Source: Negativicoccus succinicivorans (GTDB lineage: Bacteria > Bacillota > Negativicutes > Veillonellales > Negativicoccaceae). From it: a stretch of 64,000 nt of DNA. Location: NCBI RefSeq assembly GCF_018372215.1, contig NZ_JAHAJN010000003.1, forward strand, positions 1-64,000, written 5' to 3'. A program made the translations under genes and the position numbers. The notes beneath the pieces are model-generated. The model did no database searches, was not told the origin of the DNA, and worked only from the letters and a program-made list of their open reading frames with translations. Of the stretch, positions 56,781 to 64,000 are shown one piece after another (position 1 is the first letter of the stretch; each line of letters begins with the position of its first letter).

Positions 56781-58853
56781 TTAAAACTGATATTCCAAAC
56801 CGAGCGCCCACTCGCGACCATACAAGCCAAGATTTTTATCGTACTTGTCGCCAATGTTTTCGATCTTGCCCCACAAACGCAGATCCGGATTGAATTGACG
56901 GGTAACGGTCAGATTCCAAAGTTGATAACTTTTCTTTTCTGTCGCCGCCTGTTTCGGGGCCGGCTCCACTAAGTAGTTGTGTTCATATTGCAACGACAAC
57001 GCCGCGGACCAACCTGTATCCTGATGGTCATCGTAGCGCAGCTGCCAAGCTTGTGAAAGTTCGGAACGACGCGGTAAATCTTTATTGGCCGTCGTATCTT
57101 TCGCATCCAGCCAGGTGGAAACCACTTGCGCGGAAAGGGTATCGTTGAAGCGATAGCCGAGAGTATTTTCGACGCCTTTAATACGGGCTTTTTTCACATT
57201 GTTAAAGCGGTAGAGTTTATGTCCGTTTTGATCCGCACCCACATTCAAGCTGTCGATCAGGTCATCCACTTTGTTGTCGAAGTAGGTCAGCGAACCGTAG
57301 CCGCGATCCCATTCGCCTTCGACTCCCAAGTCCCAGCCGGTCGATGTTTCCGGCTTGAGATTCGGATTGCCCACGACATGCACCCAGGACGGTCCCATCT
57401 TACGATCCAAATCATAGAAGAGCTGCATGAGCGACGGCGCGCGGAAACCTTTGCCGTAATTCGCTTTGATGCGGAAATTATCACGCGCGTTGTACGTCAC
57501 GCCGAGTTTCGGTGAAACGTGACCGCCGAAGTATTCATTGTGATCGTAACGCAACGCCGGCACGATAAACCATTTGTCGGCGCGAATTTCATCCTGCACA
57601 TACGCCGCGTACGTGGTCAAGGAGCGCTCCGACACCACTTTATCCGTACCGTTTTGGGAAACATTGTGCTGCTTCTCACCGGCGACACCTAAATTCGTGC
57701 CTTTGACGTTAGCCGAAGTATACGTCACGCCGTAAGTAAGTCGCTGATTATCGGTAAGCTGCGTGGAGTTTCTGCCCTCCAGCGTCCATTCGCGATTCGT
57801 ATTGTCGTTGAAGTCGTATGCATTTTGCTTGCGTACTACAGCATCATACGCTCGTTTTTCCATTTGACTCGGTCCCGGCACCGTTTTAATGACATGAGGG
57901 TCGGTTTCGTCTTCCCAGTCAAAACGGCTCATGTACGCGCTGATTTCCCAATCGTTGGCCGCCGTAGTGCGCTGCCAACGCAAACCATACGTTTGCTGTT
58001 CCGACTTTGTGTCTTTTCCGCCCGTGATCTGCGCCATGCCGGTTAAAGGTATTCTCCCCATCATAACCCGCAGAGGTCTCAACTCGGTATGCTGCGCGTC
58101 ACTGGATAATTTCTCATGATAATAATCCGCTGTAAAGGTCAACTTATTCGCATCGGCAAAATAGTAGTCAAGAGCGAGGTTATACGTCTGATCATTGCCG
58201 AAATACTCCGACCACTGTTCACCATCGATCGTGTCTCGATCGGTATGACGGAGACGCACCCCTACGGTAGCGGCCAGTTTCCCTTGCCGTCCGGTATCGT
58301 AATGAACCCACTGCGTATGGCCCGTGGATGCGTATTCACCGCCGATGGCGCCGCTTGGCGCGGTCGATTTTTTCGTGATGATATTAATCACGCCGCCCAT
58401 CGCATCCGATCCGTACAGCGCGCTCGACGGTCCGCGGAGTACTTCAATTCGTTCCACTTGTTGCAAATTGATTCGCTCCATAGCACGCGCAGTGCCTAAG
58501 CCGGCGCTCGAGGACTCGTTCGCCAGTTTGCGGCCATCGACTAAAATCAACGATTTGTTCGTGTCCATGCCGCGAATCATTACATCATGACCGCCACGAT
58601 CGATCTTTGTCTGCATGATATTAGTATAGTACGAAAGCGCTTCGCGAATATTCGACGCACCGCTTTGCCGGATCTTCTCGCCATCGATAACCTGCGTCGC
58701 CGCCGGCACTTCTTTCGTCGCATTTTGCGTGCGTGTAGCCGTGACAACGATATCTCCGATGTCATATACCGGTGCATCTGCCGCCATGGCAGTCATACAT
58801 CCCAAACAACACGCTGCCAAAAGCGCAGCCTGTCGACGTGCCAATTTGTTCAT
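56781..58853 (-). CDS. TonB-dependent outer-membrane receptor (heme/siderophore/cobalamin type)
   Basis: 690-residue receptor. Signal peptide ends near AMA-ADAP (about residue 24). TonB box-like DIVVTATRT, plug domain (about 45-160: VIRGMDTNKSLILVDGR-type segment, RIEVLRGPSSALYGSDAMGGVINIIT), then a 22-strand barrel with the FRAPSL motif. It ends in Phe (LGLEYQF), the outer-membrane insertion signal. This is direct evidence of an outer membrane. Neighbouring genes point to heme. Confidence 0.93.
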   Translation of the reverse strand: MNKLARRQAALLAACCLGCMTAMAADAPVYDIGDIVVTATRTQNATKEVPAATQVIDGEKIRQSGASNIREALSYYTNIMQTKIDRGGHDVMIRGMDTNKSLILVDGRKLANESSSAGLGTARAMERINLQQVERIEVLRGPSSALYGSDAMGGVINIITKKSTAPSGAIGGEYASTGHTQWVHYDTGRQGKLAATVGVRLRHTDRDTIDGEQWSEYFGNDQTYNLALDYYFADANKLTFTADYYHEKLSSDAQHTELRPLRVMMGRIPLTGMAQITGGKDTKSEQQTYGLRWQRTTAANDWEISAYMSRFDWEDETDPHVIKTVPGPSQMEKRAYDAVVRKQNAYDFNDNTNREWTLEGRNSTQLTDNQRLTYGVTYTSANVKGTNLGVAGEKQHNVSQNGTDKVVSERSLTTYAAYVQDEIRADKWFIVPALRYDHNEYFGGHVSPKLGVTYNARDNFRIKANYGKGFRAPSLMQLFYDLDRKMGPSWVHVVGNPNLKPETSTGWDLGVEGEWDRGYGSLTYFDNKVDDLIDSLNVGADQNGHKLYRFNNVKKARIKGVENTLGYRFNDTLSAQVVSTWLDAKDTTANKDLPRRSELSQAWQLRYDDHQDTGWSAALSLQYEHNYLVEPAPKQAATEKKSYQLWNLTVTRQFNPDLRLWGKIENIGDKYDKNLGLYGREWALGLEYQF

Positions 58854-59150
58854 TGTTTCCCTCCGTCAATGAATGTAAAAATATTTTTGAATCCTTTTAT
58901 CATTATATACTGTTTTTCATCAAAGTAAATATGTTTCTATAACTCTAATTTTATTTTTTGTGTATATTTTTTTGTGGCATAGATCATTGTAATTAAGCGT
59001 ATAAATCAATATATATATCTATTTCATTAAAGTATTTTTTCGCACAAATGTAAACTATATCATTTTTTTGAAATCCTATTTAATATCATCGAATATCATC
59101 TGAAAATTTTTGTACTATGAATTTTATCCATACTAAAATATAAAAACTTC
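58854..59150. other. AT-rich region upstream of the TonB receptor, with a candidate promoter
   Basis: A minus-strand TATAAT (58902-58907) followed by TGATAAAA, with TTTACT 16 nt upstream, is a possible promoter; the ATGATAAAA stretch faintly recalls half a Fur box. The remaining ~200 bp are A/T-rich with no feature I can name. Confidence 0.4.
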
Positions 59151-59180
59151 CCGCAAAACTCTCGGAAAGTTGTTTTTTAT
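59150..59180 (-). terminator. hairpin 5 of the array
   Basis: Minus AACTTTCC...GGGAAGTT followed by TTTATATTTT; last hairpin before the receptor gene. Confidence 0.7.
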
Positions 59181-59181
59181 C

Positions 59182-59239
59182 CGGAACCGGCAATCGGACT
59201 TGAACCTACGTGTGCATTACGAATGCGCCGCTCTAAAAT
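59182..59239 (-). pseudogene. tRNA-Thr remnant R4
   Basis: Keeps the end of the D arm, a complete CGT anticodon stem-loop, the T loop and a mutated acceptor end (GCCGGTTCCG). The 5' acceptor strand and D stem are missing, so it cannot be a working tRNA. One T-stem pair is mismatched. Confidence 0.8.
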
Positions 59240-59247
59240 GAAATAAA

Positions 59248-59276
59248 AACTCCCCGCAAAATCTAGGGGAGTGCTC
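59248..59276 (-). terminator. hairpin 4 of the array
   Basis: Minus CACTCCCC...GGGGAGT followed by TTTTATTTC. Confidence 0.75.
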
Positions 59277-59284
59277 TTTTCATC

Positions 59285-59341
59285 TGAAGCCGGCAATAGG
59301 ACTTGAACCTACGTGTGCATTGCGTCGCGCCACTCTAAAAT
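59285..59341 (-). pseudogene. tRNA-Thr remnant R3
   Basis: 3' fragment with a 5-nt loss in the anticodon arm; the T arm still pairs fully and the end reads GCCGGCTTCA. Confidence 0.8.
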
Positions 59342-59342
59342 A

Positions 59343-59370
59343 AAAAGCTCTCCACAATAGAGGAGAGTTT
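59343..59370 (-). terminator. hairpin 3 of the array
   Basis: Minus AACTCTCC...GGAGAGCTTTTTATTTT. Confidence 0.75.
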
Positions 59371-59379
59371 GGTTTAATG

Positions 59380-59436
59380 TGGAGCCGGCAATACGACTTG
59401 ATCCTACGTGTGCATTGCGTCGTGTCGTTCTAAAGT
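59380..59436 (-). pseudogene. tRNA-Thr remnant R2
   Basis: 3' fragment ending GCCGGCTCCA; anticodon arm shortened and one T-stem mismatch. Confidence 0.8.
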
Positions 59437-59441
59437 GAAAT

Positions 59442-59475
59442 AAAAAAACTCTCCGAAATATCTCGAAGAGTTATG
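59442..59475 (-). terminator. hairpin 2 of the array
   Basis: Minus AACTCTTCGA...TCGGAGAGTT (about 10 bp with one G-U) followed by seven T. Confidence 0.78.
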
Positions 59476-59482
59476 TTTTATC

Positions 59483-59539
59483 TGGAGCCGGCAATACGAC
59501 TTGAACCTTCGTGTGCATTGCGTCGTGTCGCTCTAAAGT
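59483..59539 (-). pseudogene. tRNA-Thr remnant R1
   Basis: 3' fragment ending GCCGGCTCCA; two T-stem mismatches and the same shortened anticodon arm as R2 and R3. Confidence 0.8.
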
Positions 59540-59544
59540 AAAAT

Positions 59545-59573
59545 AAAAGCTCCCCACAAAAAGCAGGGAGTTT
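59545..59573 (-). terminator. hairpin 1 of the array: terminator of tRNA-Thr
   Basis: Minus CTCCCTGC-TTTTT-GTGGGGAG followed by CTTTTATTTT. Confidence 0.78.
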
Positions 59574-59582
59574 AATGTCATA

Positions 59583-59658
59583 TGGAGCCGGCAATAGGAT
59601 TTGAACCTACGACCTACGCATTACGAATGCGCCGCTCTACCAACTGAGCTATGCCGGC
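59583..59658 (-). tRNA. tRNA-Thr (anticodon CGT)
   Basis: 76 nt including an encoded CCA. Acceptor GCCGGCA/TGCCGGC, D arm AGCTCAGTTGGTAGAGC, anticodon loop TTCGTAA and T loop GTTCAAATC fold as a standard cloverleaf. The loop and variable region differ from the four downstream remnants, which share AATGCACACG instead of AATGCGTAGG. Confidence 0.95.
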
Positions 59659-59808
59659 ATCGACTTGATTAGTATAGACGATACCCGCCGCTTTTGTCAA
59701 TAGATGACAAGTATTTGATCAATGGTATTTTTATTTATTGTTATACCGGTTCCTGCACGCTTTTGCGACGATACATTTTACTGTATACATAATTCATGCG
59801 CATTACAG

Positions 59809-59837
59809 TTGCAACCTGCGTTTGATAATGATACAAT
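59809..59837 (+). promoter_or_regulatory. promoter of the TAXI-TRAP operon
   Basis: Plus TTGCAA (59809-59814), 17-nt spacer, TACAAT (59832-59837); start expected near 59844. The stretch 59659-59808 back to the tRNA shows only AT-rich sequence and possible tRNA promoter elements. Confidence 0.65.
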
Positions 59838-59843
59838 GATGGC

Positions 59844-59999
59844 AATTAAAAAATTGGCAACGAAAACTTAACATTTCGTACCTTGGGGTATCGAGTCGGC
59901 AATGGCGTCGGCGTGCTCAGTGAGCCGCTGTACGCAGCTCGGAGCGTAAGCTCCTTTTTTTATTGCCGAACCCCCACAAACCAAGAAAGGATGATTAAA
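59844..59999 (+). promoter_or_regulatory. structured leader of the TAXI-TRAP operon with internal terminator
   Basis: About 155 nt. TCGGCAAT (near 59892) can pair with ATTGCCGA (near 59962), extended by TTGGGG with CCCCCA. Inside lie a GCTC-AGT-GAGC hairpin and GGAGC-GTAA-GCTCC followed by seven T, a typical intrinsic terminator. The outer and terminator helices compete for the T tract and the following bases, so ligand or translation control is plausible. I cannot assign it to a known riboswitch class. Confidence 0.5.
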
Positions 60000-60962
60000 A
60001 TGAAGTTTTCCAAAATGACGACATTGATGATGGCCGCCGGTCTTTCCGCGGTGGTCGCATTAGCCGGTTGCGGCGGTTCGGGCGGTGCCAAACAGCAATA
60101 TTTGAATATCGGCACGGGCGGCACGGCAGGTACTTACTACCCGCTGGGCGGTGCGATGGCGGAGTTATTCAATAAAAATATCGCCAATGTCAATGCGTCC
60201 GCGCAAAGCACCGGGGCCTCTGTCGCCAACGTCAATATGCTCAAAGACGGCTCGCTGGATTTGGCGCTGATCCAAAACGATATCGCCTACTATGCGGCGA
60301 ACGGCCTGGAAATGTTTGACGGCAAAAAAGTTGACAACCTGCGCGGCATAGCGACGCTGTATCCGGAAACGGTACAGATCGTAGCGTTGGAAAAATCCGG
60401 CATCAAATCGATCAATGATTTGCGCGGCAAACGCGTAGCGGTCGGCGCGGCAGGTTCCGGCACGGAAGCGAACGCGCGGCAAATTTTGAACGCCGCGGGC
60501 ATTGAATACAGCGATATCCAAGTGCAATACCTCTCGTTCGGTGAAGCGGCCGGCGCGCTCAAAGACGGTAATGTCGATGTCGCATTCGTCACGGCCGGTT
60601 TCCCGACAGCCGCCATCCAGGATTTGGCGGTATCGAATCAGATTTCCCTTATTTCACTTGATGCGGCGGTGGCCGACCAGCTCTTGCAAAAATATCCGTA
60701 CTATACTAAGATTTCCATTCCGGCAGGTACGTATAATGGCGTAGCCGGCGATACGCTGGCCGTCTCGGTACGCGCGATGATCGCGACAACAAGTAAACTC
60801 TCCGATGAAATGGGCTACAACGTTACCAAAGCCATTTACACGAATCTCGACAAGATGGCCGCGGCCCACGCGGTCGGCAAGATGATTACCAAAGACGCCG
60901 CGCAGGACGGCATGTCGATTCCGATGAACGCCGGGGCGGAAAAATTCTTTAAGGAGAAATAA
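60000..60962 (+). CDS. TAXI-family TRAP transporter solute-binding lipoprotein
   Basis: 320 residues from the ATG at 60000 (AGAAAGG upstream). Signal with lipobox LAGC (Cys24). TAXI body: YLNIGTGGTAGTYYPLGGAMA, QSTGASVANVNMLKDGSLDLALIQND and KRVAVGAAGSGTEANARQIL. Captures a solute, commonly glutamate/glutamine or another carboxylate in this family, for the fused permease encoded two genes downstream. Substrate not readable. Confidence 0.92.
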   Translation: MKFSKMTTLMMAAGLSAVVALAGCGGSGGAKQQYLNIGTGGTAGTYYPLGGAMAELFNKNIANVNASAQSTGASVANVNMLKDGSLDLALIQNDIAYYAANGLEMFDGKKVDNLRGIATLYPETVQIVALEKSGIKSINDLRGKRVAVGAAGSGTEANARQILNAAGIEYSDIQVQYLSFGEAAGALKDGNVDVAFVTAGFPTAAIQDLAVSNQISLISLDAAVADQLLQKYPYYTKISIPAGTYNGVAGDTLAVSVRAMIATTSKLSDEMGYNVTKAIYTNLDKMAAAHAVGKMITKDAAQDGMSIPMNAGAEKFFKEK

Positions 60963-61505
60963 TTGCAACGCTTACTCATCAAGCGACCGTTCTACCTATT
61001 GGCATTGTTGAGCTTTGCTTTGGTGGTGACGATCGCTTGGTGGTCGATGCGGCCGGCGATTTTTCTGACGGCGGGCGACGAATGGCATGACTTGGGTCAT
61101 GCGTACAGCGGACGCTCCGTCGTTATTCATTATCGGCATTCGGTCCAGCAGACCCACGTCTGGGAATATTTGACGGTAAATGATACCGCGGACGGTTTTA
61201 TTTTGCGGGCAACCAAGTACAAATCCTACGACGTGGGTTTGCCTTTTTTGCCGAGTGAAGGTAATTTTCGAAGCGACGGCGAGTATTTTTATTTGGATGA
61301 TATTAACCGGGTTCTGCCCCGCCCGCTGACGTTACGGACGGGTTTGGGGACGGAACTTACCGTTACGTTGCAAACGACGTACGCGCTGTATCAACGACAT
61401 GCGCCGGGCACATTGGTGACATTGTCCGTCACCCCGCGCTGGCGCAGCTACTATGAGCATTTCAACCATTGGTTAGGAGGTGAGAGAAATGGCAGAAGAA
61501 CGTAA
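60963..61505 (+). CDS. DUF1850 protein of the TRAP operon
   Basis: 180 residues, one N-terminal membrane anchor (about 10-28), then a small extracytoplasmic domain with YRHSVQQTHVWEYL, the motif of DUF1850 proteins that accompany fused TRAP permeases. TTG start directly after the preceding stop with AAGGAG 6 nt upstream. It overlaps the permease gene by 17 nt. Function unknown; probably accessory to transport. Confidence 0.82.
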   Translation: MQRLLIKRPFYLLALLSFALVVTIAWWSMRPAIFLTAGDEWHDLGHAYSGRSVVIHYRHSVQQTHVWEYLTVNDTADGFILRATKYKSYDVGLPFLPSEGNFRSDGEYFYLDDINRVLPRPLTLRTGLGTELTVTLQTTYALYQRHAPGTLVTLSVTPRWRSYYEHFNHWLGGERNGRRT

Positions 61506-63438
61506 GGTTCGTTCAAAACAAGATGACGCCGTGTCGCAAGAGGCGGTCATGGCGCTGGAAAAAGAAAATCGCGTGGCGCAATATCGCGGTCACATCGCAA
61601 AACTCATTTCTTTCATCGCGATCTGTTTTTCTCTGTTTCAATTATATACAGGTATTTTCGGTGTACTTGACGCGCAATTACAACGCGCGGTGCATTTAGG
61701 TTTCGGATTGGTGCTGGTGTTTCTCTTATATCCGACGCGCAAGACCTGGCTGAATCGCGCGAGCATTCATCCGCTGGACGCGTTTTTAGCGCTGCTCGCG
61801 GCAAGCGGTCCTTTGTACATCATCACGCAGTATCATGATTTAGTATTGCGAGCGGGCAATTTCAATACGCTGGACATGGCGGTCGGCTCAATCGGCGTGC
61901 TGCTCGTCATTGAAGCGGCGCGGCGCGTGGTCGGCATCCCGATGGTGTCGGTGGTGCTGTTTTTCATCGCCTACGCCTTTGCCGGCCCGTATATCCCCGG
62001 CATTTTGGGGCATCGCGGCGTGAACTGGGACCAGCTGGTCGGCCATTTGTATTTTACGACCGAAGGCATTTTCGGAATTCCTTTGGGCGTTTCGAGCACT
62101 TTTATTTTTCTCTTCATTTTATTCGGCGCCTATTTGGAGTCGACCGGTCTCGGTCACTTCTTCATTGATTTGGCAAATGCCGTCGCCGGCTGGGCGCGCG
62201 GCGGTCCGGCGAAAGTCGCCGTGCTGTCGAGCGGCTTGATGGGCACGGTATCGGGCTCATCGGTCGCCAACGTCGCCGGGACAGGTTCGTTTACGATCCC
62301 GATGATGAAAAAACTCGGCTACCATCGTGATTTTGCCGGCGCGGTCGAGGCGGCCGCTTCCACCGGCGGACAGCTGATGCCGCCGATCATGGGCGCGGCG
62401 GCGTTCCTGATGGCGGAGTTTGTCGGCGTACCGTACATGGAAGTCGTCAAAGCGGCGACAATCCCGGCGATTTTATATTTCCTCGGTATTTGGCTCGGCG
62501 TTCATTTCGAAGCGCGGCGGGAAAATCTGCAAGGCTTGCCGCGGGAAAGTCTGCCGAAATTCGGTGTGATCTTCCGTGAGCGCGGGCATTTGGCGTTACC
62601 GCTGGTCGTCATCATCGGTCTTTTGGTCAGCGGCTACACGCCGATGCGCGCCGCGTTAATCGGTATTTTCCTGACGGTCGCGGCGGCGATGCTCCGCAAA
62701 AATACGCGGCTCTCATTCATTGAAGTCGTGCAGGGTCTGATCGACGGCGCGCGCAACATGCTTTCCGTACTCGCGGCGTGCGCGGCGGCAGGCATTATCA
62801 TCGGCGTGGTCACCAAAACCGGTATCGGTTTGAAGATGGCCTCCGCCTTGATCGATCTCTCGGGCGGCGTTTTCCTCGCCGTGCTTTTCTTCACGATGCT
62901 GACTTCGCTCGTCTTGGGCATGGGTGTTCCGACGACGGCGAACTACGTTATTACTTCGACGATTGCCGCGCCGGCATTGGTACAACTCGGCGTGCCGGTG
63001 CTCGCGGCGCATATGTTCGTCTTTTACTTCGGCATTGTCGCCGACGTGACGCCTCCGGTCGCGCTGGCCGCGTACGCGGGTTCGGCGATTGCGGGCGGTA
63101 ACGCGTTGCGTACCGGCGTGCAGGCTTCGAAGCTGGCGATCGCCGCGTTCCTGATTCCGTATATTTTCGTCAACTCACCCGCGATGTTGATGATTGATAC
63201 GACGATTCCTAAAATTCTCATGGTGCTGCTCACTTCCATCATCGGCATGGTCGCGATCAGCTCCGCGATGATCGGTCACTTCGTCGTCAAAGAGAAAGCA
63301 TGGGAACGCATTCTCTTCATAATCGGCGGTCTGTGCATGATCGATACGGGGGCAACGACCGACATGGTCGGCATCGTTCTCCTCGCCGTTCTGTTTTTCC
63401 TGCAATGGCAACGCGGTCGCAAACAGGCAAACGCCTAA
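61489..63438 (+). CDS. TRAP transporter fused permease (4TM/12TM)
   Basis: 649 residues from the ATG at 61489 (AGGAGG at 8 nt). Small DctQ-like segments and a large DctM-like part are fused, about 15-17 membrane segments. GTVSGSSVANVAGTGSFTIP and ASTGGQLMPPIMGAAAFLMAE are the DctM signatures, with a repeat GMGVPTTANYVI and DVTPPVALAAYAGSAIAGG in the second half. Sodium-coupled secondary uptake with the TAXI protein. Confidence 0.93.
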   Translation: MAEERKVRSKQDDAVSQEAVMALEKENRVAQYRGHIAKLISFIAICFSLFQLYTGIFGVLDAQLQRAVHLGFGLVLVFLLYPTRKTWLNRASIHPLDAFLALLAASGPLYIITQYHDLVLRAGNFNTLDMAVGSIGVLLVIEAARRVVGIPMVSVVLFFIAYAFAGPYIPGILGHRGVNWDQLVGHLYFTTEGIFGIPLGVSSTFIFLFILFGAYLESTGLGHFFIDLANAVAGWARGGPAKVAVLSSGLMGTVSGSSVANVAGTGSFTIPMMKKLGYHRDFAGAVEAAASTGGQLMPPIMGAAAFLMAEFVGVPYMEVVKAATIPAILYFLGIWLGVHFEARRENLQGLPRESLPKFGVIFRERGHLALPLVVIIGLLVSGYTPMRAALIGIFLTVAAAMLRKNTRLSFIEVVQGLIDGARNMLSVLAACAAAGIIIGVVTKTGIGLKMASALIDLSGGVFLAVLFFTMLTSLVLGMGVPTTANYVITSTIAAPALVQLGVPVLAAHMFVFYFGIVADVTPPVALAAYAGSAIAGGNALRTGVQASKLAIAAFLIPYIFVNSPAMLMIDTTIPKILMVLLTSIIGMVAISSAMIGHFVVKEKAWERILFIIGGLCMIDTGATTDMVGIVLLAVLFFLQWQRGRKQANA

Positions 63439-63445
63439 AACAAAT

Positions 63446-63478
63446 ACAAAAAGACGCTCGCTCGAGCGTCTTTTTTGT
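63446..63478 (+). terminator. terminator of the TRAP operon
   Basis: AAAAAGACGCTCG-CTCGAGCGTCTTTTTT hairpin. Confidence 0.87.
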
Positions 63479-63522
63479 TGCCGGAAAATCAGGCTGTGCA
63501 TGGTGTCTGAACGATTTTTTCG

Positions 63523-63541
63523 GCGAGTCGCAACGACTCGC
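63523..63541. promoter_or_regulatory. perfect dyad upstream of the sigma-like gene
   Basis: GCGAGTCG-CAA-CGACTCGC: 8-bp inverted repeat, 127 bp before the start codon. Could be an operator or an RNA hairpin. Confidence 0.45.
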
Positions 63542-63667
63542 TTGGGAGTGTGTTCCGCTTACACGGCAGCGCTCATTGCCCGCGCCGGCTCGTTTTTTGC
63601 GCCGCGGTACGCCCGCGCGTTACAGTAGACATGCGCAAAAAACAAGAGGCCTCGGAAATGAGACAAC

Positions 63668-64000
63668 ATGAAAACTTCCTATCTGACCGCGAACGACATC
63701 GACCTAGTGACCGCGGCGCAAGCCGGCGACACGCTTGCCGCGACCGTATTGTACCGCCGCTACCTGCCGCTTATCCACGCGACCGCGCGAACCTTTTTCA
63801 CGCGCGATCGCGACGAGTTGCTCGCCGTCATTCGCTTCGCTTTTTGGAAAGCCGTCGGCCGCTACGATAAAAGTCGCCGCGTGCCGGTGGCGGGATATTT
63901 GAAAACGCAGCTGCGTTACGCCGCCTGGAATGCCTGCGCGAAACACACCCGCACGGAGCAACGGGAAAACGGCGGCGACACGGATACTTTGCCGCTTTCC
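63668..64000 (+). CDS. sigma-70-like / HTH_16-type factor, 5' part only
   Basis: Open frame from the ATG at 63668 to the window end (111 codons, no stop). It opens MKTSYLTANDIDLVTAAQAG and continues with GDTLAATVLYRRYLPLI, DELLAVIRFAFWKAVGRYD, then VPVAGYLKTQLRY. This is the sigma region 2 pattern (acidic switch, aromatic-basic helix) seen in ECF or SigO/HTH_16-type factors. The ribosome-binding site is weak. The C-terminal HTH, if any, lies beyond the window. Confidence 0.65.
   Translation, partial: MKTSYLTANDIDLVTAAQAGDTLAATVLYRRYLPLIHATARTFFTRDRDELLAVIRFAFWKAVGRYDKSRRVPVAGYLKTQLRYAAWNACAKHTRTEQRENGGDTDTLPLS

Larger units (their letters stand above)
59150..59658 (-). repeat. tRNA-Thr remnant/terminator array (five ~100-bp units)
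   Basis: The intact tRNA-Thr is followed on minus by four tRNA 3' fragments, each ending near GCCGGCTCCA and each flanked by a terminator-like hairpin plus T tract. Fragment starts are spaced 95-103 bp. The hairpins differ in sequence but stay paired: CTCCC/GGGAG, AACTCT/AGAGTT, CTCTCC/GGAGAG, ACTCCCC/GGGGAGT, AACTTTCC/GGGAAGTT. Tandem duplication with retained hairpins is the simplest reading. Confidence 0.85.

Noticed and set aside
59150..59658. CRISPR array
   Set aside because: The repeats are tRNA-derived and include the parts between; there are no unique spacers of constant length and no cas genes.
59150..59658. Attachment site of an integrated island at tRNA-Thr
   Set aside because: No integrase or mobile genes lie next to it, and the copies are spaced 95-103 bp, too close to bound an element; old excision scars remain possible.

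Overview
The window reads as a chromosomal segment of a diderm Firmicute of the class Negativicutes (Veillonella/Megasphaera/Dialister-like; genus not determined). The housekeeping genes and their order are Firmicute-like (divIC-S1-ppx-tilS-hpt-ftsH, birA-coaX-dus-greA-lysS, L10 and L20 leader RNAs, YabE-like 3D protein). A TonB-dependent outer-membrane receptor with a C-terminal Phe nevertheless shows an outer membrane. The sequence is GC-rich in genes and strongly AT-rich in several intergenic blocks. Most genes down to about 28.4 kb lie on the minus strand.

Layout. 1-3.1 kb: aroK-pfkA-rlmD. 3.2-14.1 kb: two SpeF-type decarboxylase/PotE-type antiporter operons on either side of lysS, with a LysR regulator; the second operon interrupts the common greA-lysS order. 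14.2-23.7 kb: greA, dus, coaX, birA, then ftsH, hpt, tilS, ppx, S1 protein and divIC. 23.7-28.7 kb: the rpmG-secE-nusG-rplK-rplA-rplJ-rplL and infC-rpmI-rplT operons with their leader RNAs. 28.6-34.1 kb: tmcAL and a permease on plus; lspA-rluD-pyrR and a 3D/G5 cell-wall protein on minus. 34.2-40 kb: polyphosphate genes (ppk, a degenerate Ppx homologue, an intact Ppx with an HD-like domain). 40-41.6 kb: an SDR and a tandem duplication of a tiny acidic gene. 41.9-50.3 kb: rpoB-rpoC, detached from rplJL, with its own promoters and leader hairpin. 50.4-53.5 kb: ZnuA- and MetQ-type lipoproteins, a GNAT and a DUF3310 protein. 53.7-58.9 kb: a heme uptake and anaerobic heme-degradation cluster (TonB receptor, binding lipoprotein, HmuW/ChuW radical SAM enzyme, flavodoxin). 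59.2-59.7 kb: tRNA-Thr followed by four truncated tRNA copies, each with its own terminator hairpin. 60-63.4 kb: a TAXI-TRAP transport operon behind a structured leader. 63.7-64 kb: start of a sigma-factor-like gene.

How it fits together: the polyamine operons probably serve acid resistance and may supply the polyamines that Negativicutes attach to peptidoglycan to hold the outer membrane. The heme cluster would give iron without oxygen. The most unusual parts are non-coding: the tRNA-Thr remnant/terminator array, the structured leaders of speF1 and the TRAP operon, an unassigned hairpin RNA between ppk and the 3D gene, and divergent tmcAL/infC promoters that share one -35 element.
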